From NCBI GenBank assembly GCA_963665525.1, contig OY762280.1, forward strand, positions 1,922,001 to 1,986,000: a stretch of DNA of 64,000 nt. Direction: 5' to 3'. This DNA is from UBA12077 sp963665525. GTDB taxonomy: Bacteria > Bacteroidota > Bacteroidia > Bacteroidales > UBA12077. The notes beneath the pieces were generated by a model, which was not told the DNA's origin, searched no databases, and worked only from the letters and a program-made list of their open reading frames with translations. Below are positions 9,766 through 18,117 of this stretch, one piece after another. Position 1 is the stretch's first letter, and each line of letters opens with the position of its first letter. The translations under genes were made by a program, and so were the position numbers.

Positions 9766-10104
9766 TTAAAATATTTCTAATTGTTTAGGACCTTCGGGCA
9801 AAGGTTTTTCTTTTATACCCCAATAATTCATAATATCGCCATACTGCTTGTCTGTAATCCGAAGAATACTTACCTGTCCTTTCTCGGGAACACAAGATTT
9901 TATTCTTTTAGCATGTACTTCGCCACTTTCTTTACTGGCACAATGGCGAATGTAAACCGAATACTGCATCATTGTAAAGCCATCTTGCATTAAATCTTTA
10001 CGAAATCTGGCAGCAGCTTTCCGTTCTTTCTTTGTATTTGTTGGTAAATCGAAAAAAACAAAAAGCCACATAATATGATATGCATTTAATCGCTTATGTT
10101 CCAT
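9766..10104 (-). CDS. cas2: CRISPR-associated endoribonuclease-fold protein Cas2
   Basis: A 112-residue Cas2. The first beta strand MWLFVFFDLPT carries the conserved Asp, followed by a helix with RRxF-like RFRKDLMQDGF and the strand MMQYSVYIRHC. With Cas1 it forms the integrase that inserts spacers at the leader end of the array. It starts 3 bases after the cas1 stop codon, so the two are co-transcribed and probably translationally coupled, and it is followed directly by the leader and array. The length is normal for the type II family. Confidence 0.96.
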   Translation of the reverse strand: MEHKRLNAYHIMWLFVFFDLPTNTKKERKAAARFRKDLMQDGFTMMQYSVYIRHCASKESGEVHAKRIKSCVPEKGQVSILRITDKQYGDIMNYWGIKEKPLPEGPKQLEIF

Positions 10105-10107
10105 AAA

Positions 10108-10998
10108 TTATACAATTAATGGAAACTCTAACTGCTTTTTATCACCAGTAAAGCATGCTGCTAAAGATGCTGTTGTATGAGAAATAGCGATCATTAAAGG
10201 ACGCGTTTGTTTTTTCATGGCAACATCGGATGAGAGAATTTCGAGAATTTCTGCTTTTATTTCCTTTTCAACAGATTTGACATCAGGATATTTCTGACAA
10301 ATATCCCAAACAGATAAATCAATAAATGGTCGGTAAGGTTCCATCATATCATCGGCTAAGCAAAAAGCATTGTAACGATTCTTATGAAAAATACCGAAAG
10401 AAGGCAGTAAACCCGATCCTGTTAAAGCTCTTGCTATTGCTGCTCGCAATACGATATAACCATAATTTAACAAAGCATTGGGCCAGTCGCCATATCTATC
10501 TCTTATAAAATCTTGACCAAAAAGCTTTTTCCAGTACAAACGCGCTGCCATTCCTTCGCGGTTATCGCTGTCGCCACTTTTAACTTGTTTAGCCAAATGC
10601 GGTAAAGGGTTAAAATCTATTCCTAACTTATCTAGCACCTTTGCTTGATTCTCGATTTTAGAAATGATTGTTTGTTTCCAGAGATTCTTTTTTAAAGGCT
10701 CGGAAGCTGCAACTTGTTGTCTGTAAATTTCGGTTTGCTGATGATTGCCTTCCATATTCAATAACATTGACTGTGGATGATGCTTTGAATTGCAAAATAT
10801 TACTGACACGTTATTATTCATTAGTTCTTCGATTAAAGGCATACTCAGGGTAATTTGCATATTCTCGATGAGCATAAAACCAATATCTTCGATAGGAACA
10901 GTTTTAGTTAGCTCGTCTCCTTTTATCTCCACAAGCAACTGTTTGTTTTTAAGAGATAAATAACTTGGTTTTGTAAAATATAGTGTTCGTTTAAGCAT
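10108..10998 (-). CDS. cas1: CRISPR-associated integrase Cas1 (type II-C)
   Basis: Cas1 integrates new spacers together with Cas2. The catalytic residues are recognisable: Glu in NREGMAARLYW, His in GIFHKNRYN and Asp in LADDMMEPYRP. I prefer the ATG at 10998 (MLKRTLYFTKPSYLSL), which matches the usual type II-C beginning; an in-frame ATG at 11022 would add eight residues and start immediately beside a REP palindrome. Cas4 and Csn2 are absent, so the locus is II-C. The gene is separated from cas9 by a REP-flanked transposase gene, which is unusual because cas9-cas1-cas2 are normally contiguous. Confidence 0.96.
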   Translation of the reverse strand: MLKRTLYFTKPSYLSLKNKQLLVEIKGDELTKTVPIEDIGFMLIENMQITLSMPLIEELMNNNVSVIFCNSKHHPQSMLLNMEGNHQQTEIYRQQVAASEPLKKNLWKQTIISKIENQAKVLDKLGIDFNPLPHLAKQVKSGDSDNREGMAARLYWKKLFGQDFIRDRYGDWPNALLNYGYIVLRAAIARALTGSGLLPSFGIFHKNRYNAFCLADDMMEPYRPFIDLSVWDICQKYPDVKSVEKEIKAEILEILSSDVAMKKQTRPLMIAISHTTASLAACFTGDKKQLEFPLIV

Positions 10999-11022
10999 TA
11001 TTTTATTATTTCTGATAACCAT

Positions 11023-11051
11023 TCTCGGTGTGTTTTAAAAACACGCCGAGA
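11023..11051. repeat. REP palindrome A, between the RAYT and cas1
   Basis: An imperfect palindrome of 14 pairs around a single-base loop at 11037, with arms beginning CTCGGTGTG and ending ACACGCCGAG. A T opposite G at 11029/11045 is the only non-Watson-Crick pair. It lies one base past the transposase stop codon side and touches the alternative cas1 start. Same orientation as REP B. Confidence 0.9.
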
Positions 11052-11052
11052 T

Positions 11053-11658
11053 TTATTTGATTTTAATATATTCTTGTGCAATCTTTTTATTTACAAGTGT
11101 TCCATTTCTTATACCTGCATAATCTTGCGCCGACGAAAACTCCCACTCTGTTTCTGTTTTTACTAATCCTGCTTTTACAGGATTTTGATGTATGTATTCA
11201 AAACATATTTGTGGATATTGCTTTTCTGGTTGATTTGTTAAAACTTTTGTTTCAAATTCGGTGTTATAAAACGATGGTGTAACTCCGTTAGGGCAATTAA
11301 TACATTCGGCTTTGGTGGCTTCTCGAAATAGTTTTCCGGTTCTGTTTTGTTGTTTGTTTATAGCTTTAGTATATCCCATTAACATAGCTCCAATTGATCT
11401 ATTAAAAGTTTGAGATTTAGACTCAGTGTGTCTTGAAGACACGCCGAGTCTATCTAATGATAAACTAATTTCATTTACCAAGACCATGAAATGAAAATGA
11501 TTAGGCATTAAACACCATGCTAAAATATCGGCATAAGGAGTAATATTTGCCTTTATCTTTTTAAGAAAGAATAAGTAATTCTCTCCGTTAAAAAATATCT
11601 TTTGACGATTATTTCCTTGGTTATAGATATGGTATATATAGCCTTTTTCGAATTTCAT
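11053..11658 (-). CDS. REP-associated tyrosine transposase (RAYT, Y1/HUH family)
   Basis: A 201-residue Y1-transposase-fold protein. It has the start of the family (KGYIYHIYNQGNNRQKIF), the metal-binding HUH motif in PNHFHFMVLV and the downstream YIHQNPVKAGLV element carrying the candidate catalytic Tyr. RAYTs nick single-stranded DNA at REP hairpins and mobilise or maintain REPs. Here the gene is bracketed by two REP palindromes in the same orientation and contains a third inside its coding sequence. It sits between cas9 and cas1 on the same strand, so it is probably transcribed with the cas genes. No frameshift is seen and the active-site motifs are intact, so it may be active. Confidence 0.9.
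   Translation of the reverse strand: MKFEKGYIYHIYNQGNNRQKIFFNGENYLFFLKKIKANITPYADILAWCLMPNHFHFMVLVNEISLSLDRLGVSSRHTESKSQTFNRSIGAMLMGYTKAINKQQNRTGKLFREATKAECINCPNGVTPSFYNTEFETKVLTNQPEKQYPQICFEYIHQNPVKAGLVKTETEWEFSSAQDYAGIRNGTLVNKKIAQEYIKIK
11420..11450. repeat. REP palindrome C, inside the RAYT coding sequence
   Basis: A 31-base imperfect palindrome with a one-base loop at 11435. Its inner arms are GTGTCTT and AAGACAC, where REP A and B have GTGTTT and AAACAC; both sides of the pair changed together. It keeps the T opposite G position and has one extra A/C mismatch. In the protein it encodes the stretch around LGVSSRHTES. Confidence 0.8.
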
Positions 11659-11671
11659 ACTTTTGATTTTC

Positions 11672-11704
11672 AGTCTCGGTGTGTTTTATAAACACGCCGA
11701 GACT
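11672..11704. repeat. REP palindrome B, between cas9 and the RAYT
   Basis: A 33-base palindrome with 15 pairs and a TAT loop (AGTCTCGGTGTGTTT against AAACACGCCGAGACT), again with one T-G pair at 11680/11696. It ends 5 bases from the cas9 stop codon and starts 13 bases from the transposase start. It is in the same orientation as REP A, so REP A, transposase and REP B form a cassette of about 680 bases. Confidence 0.9.
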
Positions 11705-11709
11705 ATTCA

Positions 11710-14700
11710 TTATATCTTTTCAATTTGACCTAAAACATTTATTTTAAAATCGTAACCTTGAACCAAAGCAGTAAACTTATTTGCAGGAAATCTCAACTGT
11801 TCACAATGTTTCTCAGTATTAAGATTATAAACTTCTGTAAGTTCAGAAGCAGGTCTTGCTTCATTATGAGGTCTAAAATATATTCTACCACTTTTATCAA
11901 ATTTAACAATTTTATATAGCCGAAGATTTCTATTATAGTTATCTAGTTCCCATATTTCTTCTGGACATTGTTCCCATAACAATACCATAGTTCCTGTTTT
12001 AATTACATATTTTAGTGGAGCTTCTATCTTTTTAACAGTTTTTGAACTTGAAACTAAACCTTCTAAATTATCAATTCCTTGAGCCTTTAAAGTCTCTTGA
12101 ACCGAAGACTTAAAAAACTCTCCTGCTTTTAGGTTATTTACAATTTCGAAATCGCGTTTAATTTTTCCTTTATCGTCTTTCCCTTCGTAAATTGCCATTA
12201 AATAGTTGCCATCGTTTGTAACATGATAAGACTGCTTATACTCATGTATTGATTTATCTCTATGATTTTTAAGATGTATAGGATTGGTAACTGTAGGAGT
12301 AAAACAACGTACTTTTTTTATCGGAATTTGTTTTTCTTCATTCATCCAAATAGGCTCGCTTAATGCTTGTTTTAAACCTTTTTCGGTTACCGCTGCTTGT
12401 ACTTTTTCACGAACAACTTCATCAACAATATTCTTAATATCGCCAGCTGTTAAAGAATCTACAGGTTTACGAACAACGTATAAAACTTTTTCTTCTTTCT
12501 CTCCCTTTTTGTTTTCTACTTCGCGTTTTATTGCACCATAAAAAGTCTCTTTATGTAAACTGCCTCTTACTGTATCTCCTTTTTGATAAATCGCTTTCCC
12601 TTCTTTATTCTTAACAACAAGCCCCCTATTTCTTAACTTTTTCTTACTCTGTTTTGGTAGATTATCGGGAGTATAATGTGATACTAAAACTTGGTTCTCA
12701 ACTCCTTTAACATCTTCTGTAAATGTACTCCAAGGTTTATCTACTTTAGGTTTTGTATCCGTACCTGAAATAAACATTTCTTCTGAATCGTGATAGAATT
12801 TTGCCAAGTTTTCATAATTCTGTTTGGTAATACAGGCAATTGTTATTGCATCTATACAATGGTGAATATGATTAACCCTTGCTTTCTTTTCATAATCACT
12901 TTGTAAGCCCCAAAGCTTTCTAAAATCTGCAACTGTATTTCCTTTAACTGTATAAACCTTGCTAAATAATGTTTTAAGATATAAGCGAGAATATTTGGTA
13001 ATAATACCAATATCTACCATTTGACTATTCTTAAATCCAGATTTTACTTCGGGCATTGTAAATCGTTCGTATTTATTTTTCCAATAATCTTTTTCTACTG
13101 CTAACTTATGACGTCTTTGAATTGCGTTATCTTTTGCTGCTTTTGTTACTGCTGATCTTGATTTCTTAACTTGAATATTGATTTGTTTCTCCAACTCTTC
13201 GTATTTCTTTTTCCATTTCTCAATTCTTTCAAGTATTTCAGCATGATTTAACAGCTCAGCAGGAATTTTATTTCGTTTAGTTTCACGATTAAATCTATTT
13301 TGACAAAGGGTCTTATTTTGCTGAGAATTGTCATAAGATAAACTGCGCGGAATGGTATGTTCAATATCAAATGACGGACTGCTTCCTAAGAAATCAGCTA
13401 TACCTATACTTTCACCTGTATAAATACACTTATGCTCTTGTTCTTCCCAAAATTGATATTTTAGAATGTCTGTTTCTGAAGGTTCTCGTTTAATTCCATT
13501 TTCCTCAAAATGCTCTTTAATTCTTGCATAATAATCTTTATGTAAATTTTCTCTGTCACGCTGCCAACTTTGCAATGCTTTACGTTCATTTGCATTCTTA
13601 AGATCGCGCGACATTTCAATATTTAATTTTGTATTTTCATCAACTAGGTCTTGTTTTATTAATTCGTTGATTAATTTTCGCAGCTGATGAAGTGCTCGCA
13701 TTGCCATAGGATTACGTACACTTGACACCATTGGACTTCCGAGATACTTGCGACCATCTTCTGCTCTTTTAGGTTGTTTAAAAACTTCTATTGCCGAAGG
13801 ATGATAAAGCTTTTCTAAATCTTCTTGGTTAGCATCAAAATTGTCAGTTAAGAACTGTTTTACTCTTTCATCAATTGTTTCAATCTGCAAGAAACCTGAT
13901 TTACCATTTTGCTTCTGAATTTGCTCTTTAAATTGACTTAAGGCATTATTTACAATATCATTTTGAGCTTGTAAGTCTAATTTTTCCCAACGTTGAGTTC
14001 CAAAAACTGATTTAATGTTTTTTTCTATATCTTTTTTGTATTGTTCACTAGCTTCATCGCTCCAATACCATTTATTGTCTTTACACTTTTTAATTAATCC
14101 ATTTACAACTTCTACAATATTTTTCTCCTGATTCTGGTTTTGAATTATGTCAAGTATCTCTTGTTGGATTATCCGTCTATTCTCCTCTTGAGACCATATC
14201 TCTTGCGAAATTGCATTCCCCATATTTGCCAAGAATATTGCATGAGAATAAATTAAACCCTCTCGTAAATATGGTAACACTTTCTTTATTGCTTTTAAAC
14301 TTAATGAAGCATAATCGTGTTTTAAATGAATGTTATTAAACTCTTTTAGCTTTTCATCTTGTAAGCCTAATTTTTCTTGGGCAAATTCCGTTAACTTTTC
14401 TACACTGTCGAATGTGTATAAAACATGCCATATATCGTAAATATTAATATATGATTCTTTATTGTCAGCTTTTCTTATGTGTTTTATGTTTAACTCTTTC
14501 CAATTTTCACCGAAAATACTTTCAAAACGAGCAGAAACAGGACAACCACTAACAGTCGTTTTCATTGAGTAATTAAAAAGATAATCTTCTGGATACTTTT
14601 CACGAGCTTTATAAAACTTATACTGTTTTTTTGGTGCTAATTGTTTTGCAATATCTTCAAAATCGAAATGTTCTTTACTTTTTCTATAAAATAACGGTTG

Positions 14701-15612
14701 GATTTTATCTATTTCCTCTTGATGCAAGAACCTTAAATTCTCATCGCTCGGAGTTTTAATCTTAATATTATTAATAATACAAAGCATTCTATATTCTTCA
14801 AATAATGGATGAGAAGTTGAACATCTTTGCTTATTCTTTTCAAACGGGCATTTCCCTATTAAACCTTTCTGAGATTTCAAAGGTCGTTGATAGAATATAG
14901 CTTTATGTATTGATTCTTTTACTGAAGAGTCTATTTTCTGTACTTCGCAAATCTTATTAAACTCTTCCAGATAGTGATCCTCTCTATGTGTATATTGATT
15001 TCTTATTTTATCACCTACATTATACTTTTCATAAAAGTATTGTCCTAAAGTTTTATCCTCTTTCGACTCGGTTAACTCAGAAATAGCTTTCTTTATAGCT
15101 CCATCGCTTTCTTTTGTTCCTTCTAGTCTGTTACTTAAAAAACCTCTACGTTGAGATAAATGATAAAAAGCTCGACCTAATTTATATCTATTCTCCTTTG
15201 CATTTAAATCCAATTTCTCAGTAACTGCAAGATTTCTAAAATAATATGGATTTTTGTTAATATTATCATCAGTTGCTAACCACTTTCTAAATTCATCATT
15301 TGTTGGATATATCTTTTTATATCTCCAATCTTTCAACTCTTGCTCTGACAATTCTGGACAATAATTATTATCTATTAGCACTTTGAGAGTAATAATTTTT
15401 CTTAATTTTCGTCTAAATTTTAATCGTCTTGCACACCTATAGCCTGTCCGTTCTTCTGCTTTTGAACCTTCTATACCTTTTTCTATTTTTACACCTTCTT
15501 GAAATATATGAACTCCTTTTTCAAGTAGTTCAAAATTCTTGTTATTTTCAGTTTCTACTAAAGCCCAACCAATACTATTGGTACCAAGGTCTAGTCCTAG
15601 TATTTTACTCAT
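11710..15612 (-). CDS. cas9: CRISPR-associated endonuclease Cas9, type II-C
   Basis: A 1300-residue RNA-guided DNA endonuclease with every catalytic motif present. RuvC-I is GLDLGTNSIGWAL (D8); an Arg-rich bridge helix follows at about 55-75; RuvC-II is NIEMSRDL (E666); the HNH site is FDIEHTIPRSL (D749, H752) with N775 in the NR pair of FNRETKRNK; RuvC-III is HHCIDA (H917, H918, D921). A Cys pair in GKCPFEKNKQRC (about 255-265) is shared with other Bacteroidota Cas9s. The C terminus should read the PAM, which cannot be predicted by eye. The start is supported by the conserved N terminus. It reads away from the tracrRNA, with about 105 bases between them. Confidence 0.98.
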   Translation of the reverse strand: MSKILGLDLGTNSIGWALVETENNKNFELLEKGVHIFQEGVKIEKGIEGSKAEERTGYRCARRLKFRRKLRKIITLKVLIDNNYCPELSEQELKDWRYKKIYPTNDEFRKWLATDDNINKNPYYFRNLAVTEKLDLNAKENRYKLGRAFYHLSQRRGFLSNRLEGTKESDGAIKKAISELTESKEDKTLGQYFYEKYNVGDKIRNQYTHREDHYLEEFNKICEVQKIDSSVKESIHKAIFYQRPLKSQKGLIGKCPFEKNKQRCSTSHPLFEEYRMLCIINNIKIKTPSDENLRFLHQEEIDKIQPLFYRKSKEHFDFEDIAKQLAPKKQYKFYKAREKYPEDYLFNYSMKTTVSGCPVSARFESIFGENWKELNIKHIRKADNKESYINIYDIWHVLYTFDSVEKLTEFAQEKLGLQDEKLKEFNNIHLKHDYASLSLKAIKKVLPYLREGLIYSHAIFLANMGNAISQEIWSQEENRRIIQQEILDIIQNQNQEKNIVEVVNGLIKKCKDNKWYWSDEASEQYKKDIEKNIKSVFGTQRWEKLDLQAQNDIVNNALSQFKEQIQKQNGKSGFLQIETIDERVKQFLTDNFDANQEDLEKLYHPSAIEVFKQPKRAEDGRKYLGSPMVSSVRNPMAMRALHQLRKLINELIKQDLVDENTKLNIEMSRDLKNANERKALQSWQRDRENLHKDYYARIKEHFEENGIKREPSETDILKYQFWEEQEHKCIYTGESIGIADFLGSSPSFDIEHTIPRSLSYDNSQQNKTLCQNRFNRETKRNKIPAELLNHAEILERIEKWKKKYEELEKQINIQVKKSRSAVTKAAKDNAIQRRHKLAVEKDYWKNKYERFTMPEVKSGFKNSQMVDIGIITKYSRLYLKTLFSKVYTVKGNTVADFRKLWGLQSDYEKKARVNHIHHCIDAITIACITKQNYENLAKFYHDSEEMFISGTDTKPKVDKPWSTFTEDVKGVENQVLVSHYTPDNLPKQSKKKLRNRGLVVKNKEGKAIYQKGDTVRGSLHKETFYGAIKREVENKKGEKEEKVLYVVRKPVDSLTAGDIKNIVDEVVREKVQAAVTEKGLKQALSEPIWMNEEKQIPIKKVRCFTPTVTNPIHLKNHRDKSIHEYKQSYHVTNDGNYLMAIYEGKDDKGKIKRDFEIVNNLKAGEFFKSSVQETLKAQGIDNLEGLVSSSKTVKKIEAPLKYVIKTGTMVLLWEQCPEEIWELDNYNRNLRLYKIVKFDKSGRIYFRPHNEARPASELTEVYNLNTEKHCEQLRFPANKFTALVQGYDFKINVLGQIEKI

Positions 15613-15705
15613 AATCGTATATTTTAATCTTATTTTCTTTTAGTTCTGATTATCATAAAGTTAACAAAATTTATTCTTTTTGTTTAATATTTTACATTTT
15701 TTATT

Positions 15706-15713
15706 TAACTTTG
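15706..15713 (+). promoter_or_regulatory. Candidate tracrRNA promoter (-7 box)
   Basis: TAACTTTG at 15706-15713 matches the Bacteroidota -7 box TAnnTTTG and would start transcription at about 15719, exactly at the anti-repeat. A TTTG at 15679-15682 could be the -33 box, but the 23-base spacing is longer than the usual 19-21. Confidence 0.55.
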
Positions 15714-15718
15714 AGTAT

Positions 15719-15792
15719 TACATCTTATCACAATAAGGCTAAATGCCGAAGGATGTAAATCCTATACTCCTGCTTCGGTAGGAGTTTTTTTT
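15719..15792 (+). ncRNA. tracrRNA of the type II-C system
   Basis: The anti-repeat at 15718-15733 (TTACATC, a 4-base internal bulge TTAT, then CACAA) pairs with the 5' half of the minus-strand repeat, which begins GTTGTGG and contains GATGTAA. It is followed by AATAAGGC, a nexus stem GGC/GCC (15737-15747), a 5-bp hairpin with a GTAA tetraloop (15750-15763), and a terminator hairpin ACTCCTGC-TTCG-GTAGGAGT (15666+100 to 15785, that is 15766-15785) with eight T. It lies 105 bases upstream of cas9 and is divergent from it. The predicted RNA is only about 75 nt, short for the class. Confidence 0.85.
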
Positions 15793-15835
15793 AACCCTCG
15801 TGTTAAAAAACACTTTCTTTTTTTTGGATCATTTA

Positions 15836-15866
15836 TTTGCAAATCAAAAAGTATCGTCTACATTTG
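15836..15866 (+). promoter_or_regulatory. Promoter of the cobalamin operon
   Basis: TTTG at 15836-15839, 19 bases, then TACATTTG at 15859-15866 is a full match to the Bacteroidota primary promoter TTTG-N19-TAnnTTTG. Initiation would fall at about 15871, the first base of the B12 riboswitch. Confidence 0.8.
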
Positions 15867-15870
15867 CATC

Positions 15871-16045
15871 CGGTTATGGTTCTTAGTTGAATTAAGCTAA
15901 GAGGGAATTGGGTGTGAATCCCAGACAGTTACCGCTGCTGTAATCTCCAAACCAAACTTTTTGTCCTTGAAAAGCCACTGCTTGACGGGAAGGCCGACAA
16001 AAAGGGAGTAAGTCAGAAGACCTGCCATAAACCATTACATTTGTA
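15871..16045 (+). promoter_or_regulatory. Cobalamin (B12) riboswitch
   Basis: The aptamer is recognisable from CGGTTATGGTTC at its start, the GGGAATTGGGTGTGAATCCC hairpin, ACAGTTACCGCTGCTGTAA, the B12 box AAAGCCACTG, and the closing GTCAGAAGACCTGCC. Downstream, GGTGT...ACACC around 16064-16090 may form the expression platform before btuB. When adenosylcobalamin or a related corrinoid binds, the downstream uptake operon is expected to be repressed. The 3' limit is approximate. Confidence 0.93.
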
Positions 16046-16160
16046 GCTTTCGGATAAAAAGCGAGGGTGTAGTCAGAAAAACCACACCAAACAAAATTCC
16101 CTTTATATCCTGTTAGTTATAAATGATTAGATCTCTAAAATGATTTAATTATTTGTGCTA

Positions 16161-18095
16161 ATGCAATATTTAAAATACATAATTTTTATTGTTCTTTTTG
16201 GAGCAAACTCTGTAAATGCAGCAAATAATCCTGTTGATGAAGCACCTTCGGATACTATTGCGCTAGAAGAAATTTCAATTACAGCTAATCGCTTGGTAAA
16301 TTTTAGTACAGGTACTAAAGTACAAAAAATTAAATCTGAAGATATTCAATCTTATACATCATCAAATCTTTCTGAACTACTTTTCGAATTAACCAACCTT
16401 TCTGTTAAATCATATGGAGTAAGCGGTTTAAGTAATATATCATTACGAGGAATGAGTTCCAAGCATACTGCTGTTTTATGGAATGGTATTAATCTACAAA
16501 ACACTATGAACGGGGGAACTGATATGAACTCAATGCCCTCTTTTCTTATAGATGAAATAAGTATTCAACATGGAGGTGCCAGTGCTTTATTTGGCAGTGG
16601 AGCTATTGGAGGTGTTATTCACATTAGTAATACTCCAAAATTTGAAAATAAATTAAATATTCAATACAATCAATCAGTAGGTAGTTTTAGTAATTTTAAT
16701 GAAGGATTAAAAATAGATATAAGTAATCATAAAATAGCCTCATCAACACGTATATATCATAATTATGCTAAGAATGATTTTGAATTTGTTAACACCCAAC
16801 AGTTTGGTAAACCAACAATAAGTCAAAATAATGCTGCAACAAAACAATATGGAATTTTACAATCAAATTCGCTTAGAATAAAGAAAAGACAACAAGTTAC
16901 TGTTAACTTCTGGACACAGCATCATTATTTAGAAGTACCTCCGATGATGACAAACACCATTAGTGAACAAAATCAAAATACAGATAATATAAGAGCATCA
17001 ATAGCTTGGAATTTAAATGGAGAAATGAGTACATGGTTTGCACGTGCATTTTATAATTATCAATCTCAAGTTTATAAAGATCCTCTATTGAATAATTTAA
17101 TTTCTGAACTGGATAATTATTCTGTTATCGGAGAAATTGAAAATAAAATCTCTCTAGGCGATCATATATTGATTAATACAGGATTAAATAACACCTATGA
17201 TAAGGCAATTACCAATAATTACAGTGAAGATAAAATACGAAACAGGACAGCCTTATTTTCTTCCTTAAAATACTTTAACTCTGCAAAAACATTTGCCATC
17301 GTACTTAGTTTAAGAGATGAATTAGTTGATAATGAATTGTCTCCATATACTTTTTCTTTAAGCTCTAAATATTGGATTAATAATATTTTAGGTATCCATG
17401 GAAGTGCTTCTAAAAATTATAATTTACCAACATTTAACGATTTATATTGGGCTACCGGAGGAAATCCAAACCTAAAAGCTGAAAATGGATGGAACGAAGA
17501 TTTTGGGATTATTTTTAATCCAAACTTTAAAAATCATCAAATAAAAGTTGAAGTTTCTGCATTTAATATCAATTTAAACAATCATGTAATTTGGATTCCA
17601 ACAACAAGTAGTTATTGGACTGCAGAAAATGTTGAGAATCTTTGGTCGAGAGGTATTGAATCGAATTTTAATTATGAGTTTAAGCATAAAAACATTTCTG
17701 TTAAATCGAATATTATTTATGCCTTTACCAAATCAACTTACGAAGAATCTGACAATACTGAAGCAAGTAGTATAGGTAAACAACTCATGTATATACCAAA
17801 ACATAAAGGCACTGCATTATTAAAACTAAGGTACAAATGGATTAACATAAGTTACATACATAACTTTGTCGATAAAAGATATATCACAAAAGATAATTCG
17901 GGTTATGTCGATGGTTATCAAGTTGCAGATGCTTCTATAGGTGGAGTTATAAAGTTAAAATCCGCAGATTTTAACGTAAATTTTAAAATCAATAATATTT
18001 GGAACGAAACATATGAGGTTATGGCATTTTATGCTATGCCTTTAAGATATTATTCAATAAGCTTATCGTATAATTTTAACAAACAAATCAATTAA
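16161..18095 (+). CDS. btuB: TonB-dependent outer-membrane cobalamin receptor (BtuB)
   Basis: About 644 residues: signal peptide (FIVLFGANSVNAA), a TonB-box-like stretch near TIALEEISITA, a plug domain with LRGMSSKHTAVLWNG and GGASALFGSGAIGG, and a beta barrel ending in the aromatic-alternating strand YYSISLSYNFNKQIN. The immediately upstream B12 riboswitch and downstream cob genes identify the substrate as cobalamin or its precursors. The ATG at 16161 is preferred over a GTG two codons earlier. Energised by TonB-ExbBD, it imports the corrinoid bound by the BtuG-like lipoprotein encoded next. Confidence 0.92.
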   Translation: MQYLKYIIFIVLFGANSVNAANNPVDEAPSDTIALEEISITANRLVNFSTGTKVQKIKSEDIQSYTSSNLSELLFELTNLSVKSYGVSGLSNISLRGMSSKHTAVLWNGINLQNTMNGGTDMNSMPSFLIDEISIQHGGASALFGSGAIGGVIHISNTPKFENKLNIQYNQSVGSFSNFNEGLKIDISNHKIASSTRIYHNYAKNDFEFVNTQQFGKPTISQNNAATKQYGILQSNSLRIKKRQQVTVNFWTQHHYLEVPPMMTNTISEQNQNTDNIRASIAWNLNGEMSTWFARAFYNYQSQVYKDPLLNNLISELDNYSVIGEIENKISLGDHILINTGLNNTYDKAITNNYSEDKIRNRTALFSSLKYFNSAKTFAIVLSLRDELVDNELSPYTFSLSSKYWINNILGIHGSASKNYNLPTFNDLYWATGGNPNLKAENGWNEDFGIIFNPNFKNHQIKVEVSAFNINLNNHVIWIPTTSSYWTAENVENLWSRGIESNFNYEFKHKNISVKSNIIYAFTKSTYEESDNTEASSIGKQLMYIPKHKGTALLKLRYKWINISYIHNFVDKRYITKDNSGYVDGYQVADASIGGVIKLKSADFNVNFKINNIWNETYEVMAFYAMPLRYYSISLSYNFNKQIN

Positions 18096-18117
18096 ATCTT
18101 TAATTCTAATTTAAACA

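Noticed and set aside
11024..11704. REP palindromes read as CRISPR repeats or terminators
   Set aside because: They lack the array's repeat sequence and spacing, and no T-run follows; they match each other and bracket a RAYT gene.
12284..15614. Small plus-strand frames inside cas9
   Set aside because: Antisense shadows of a gene with intact catalytic motifs, with no start signals or recognisable domains.
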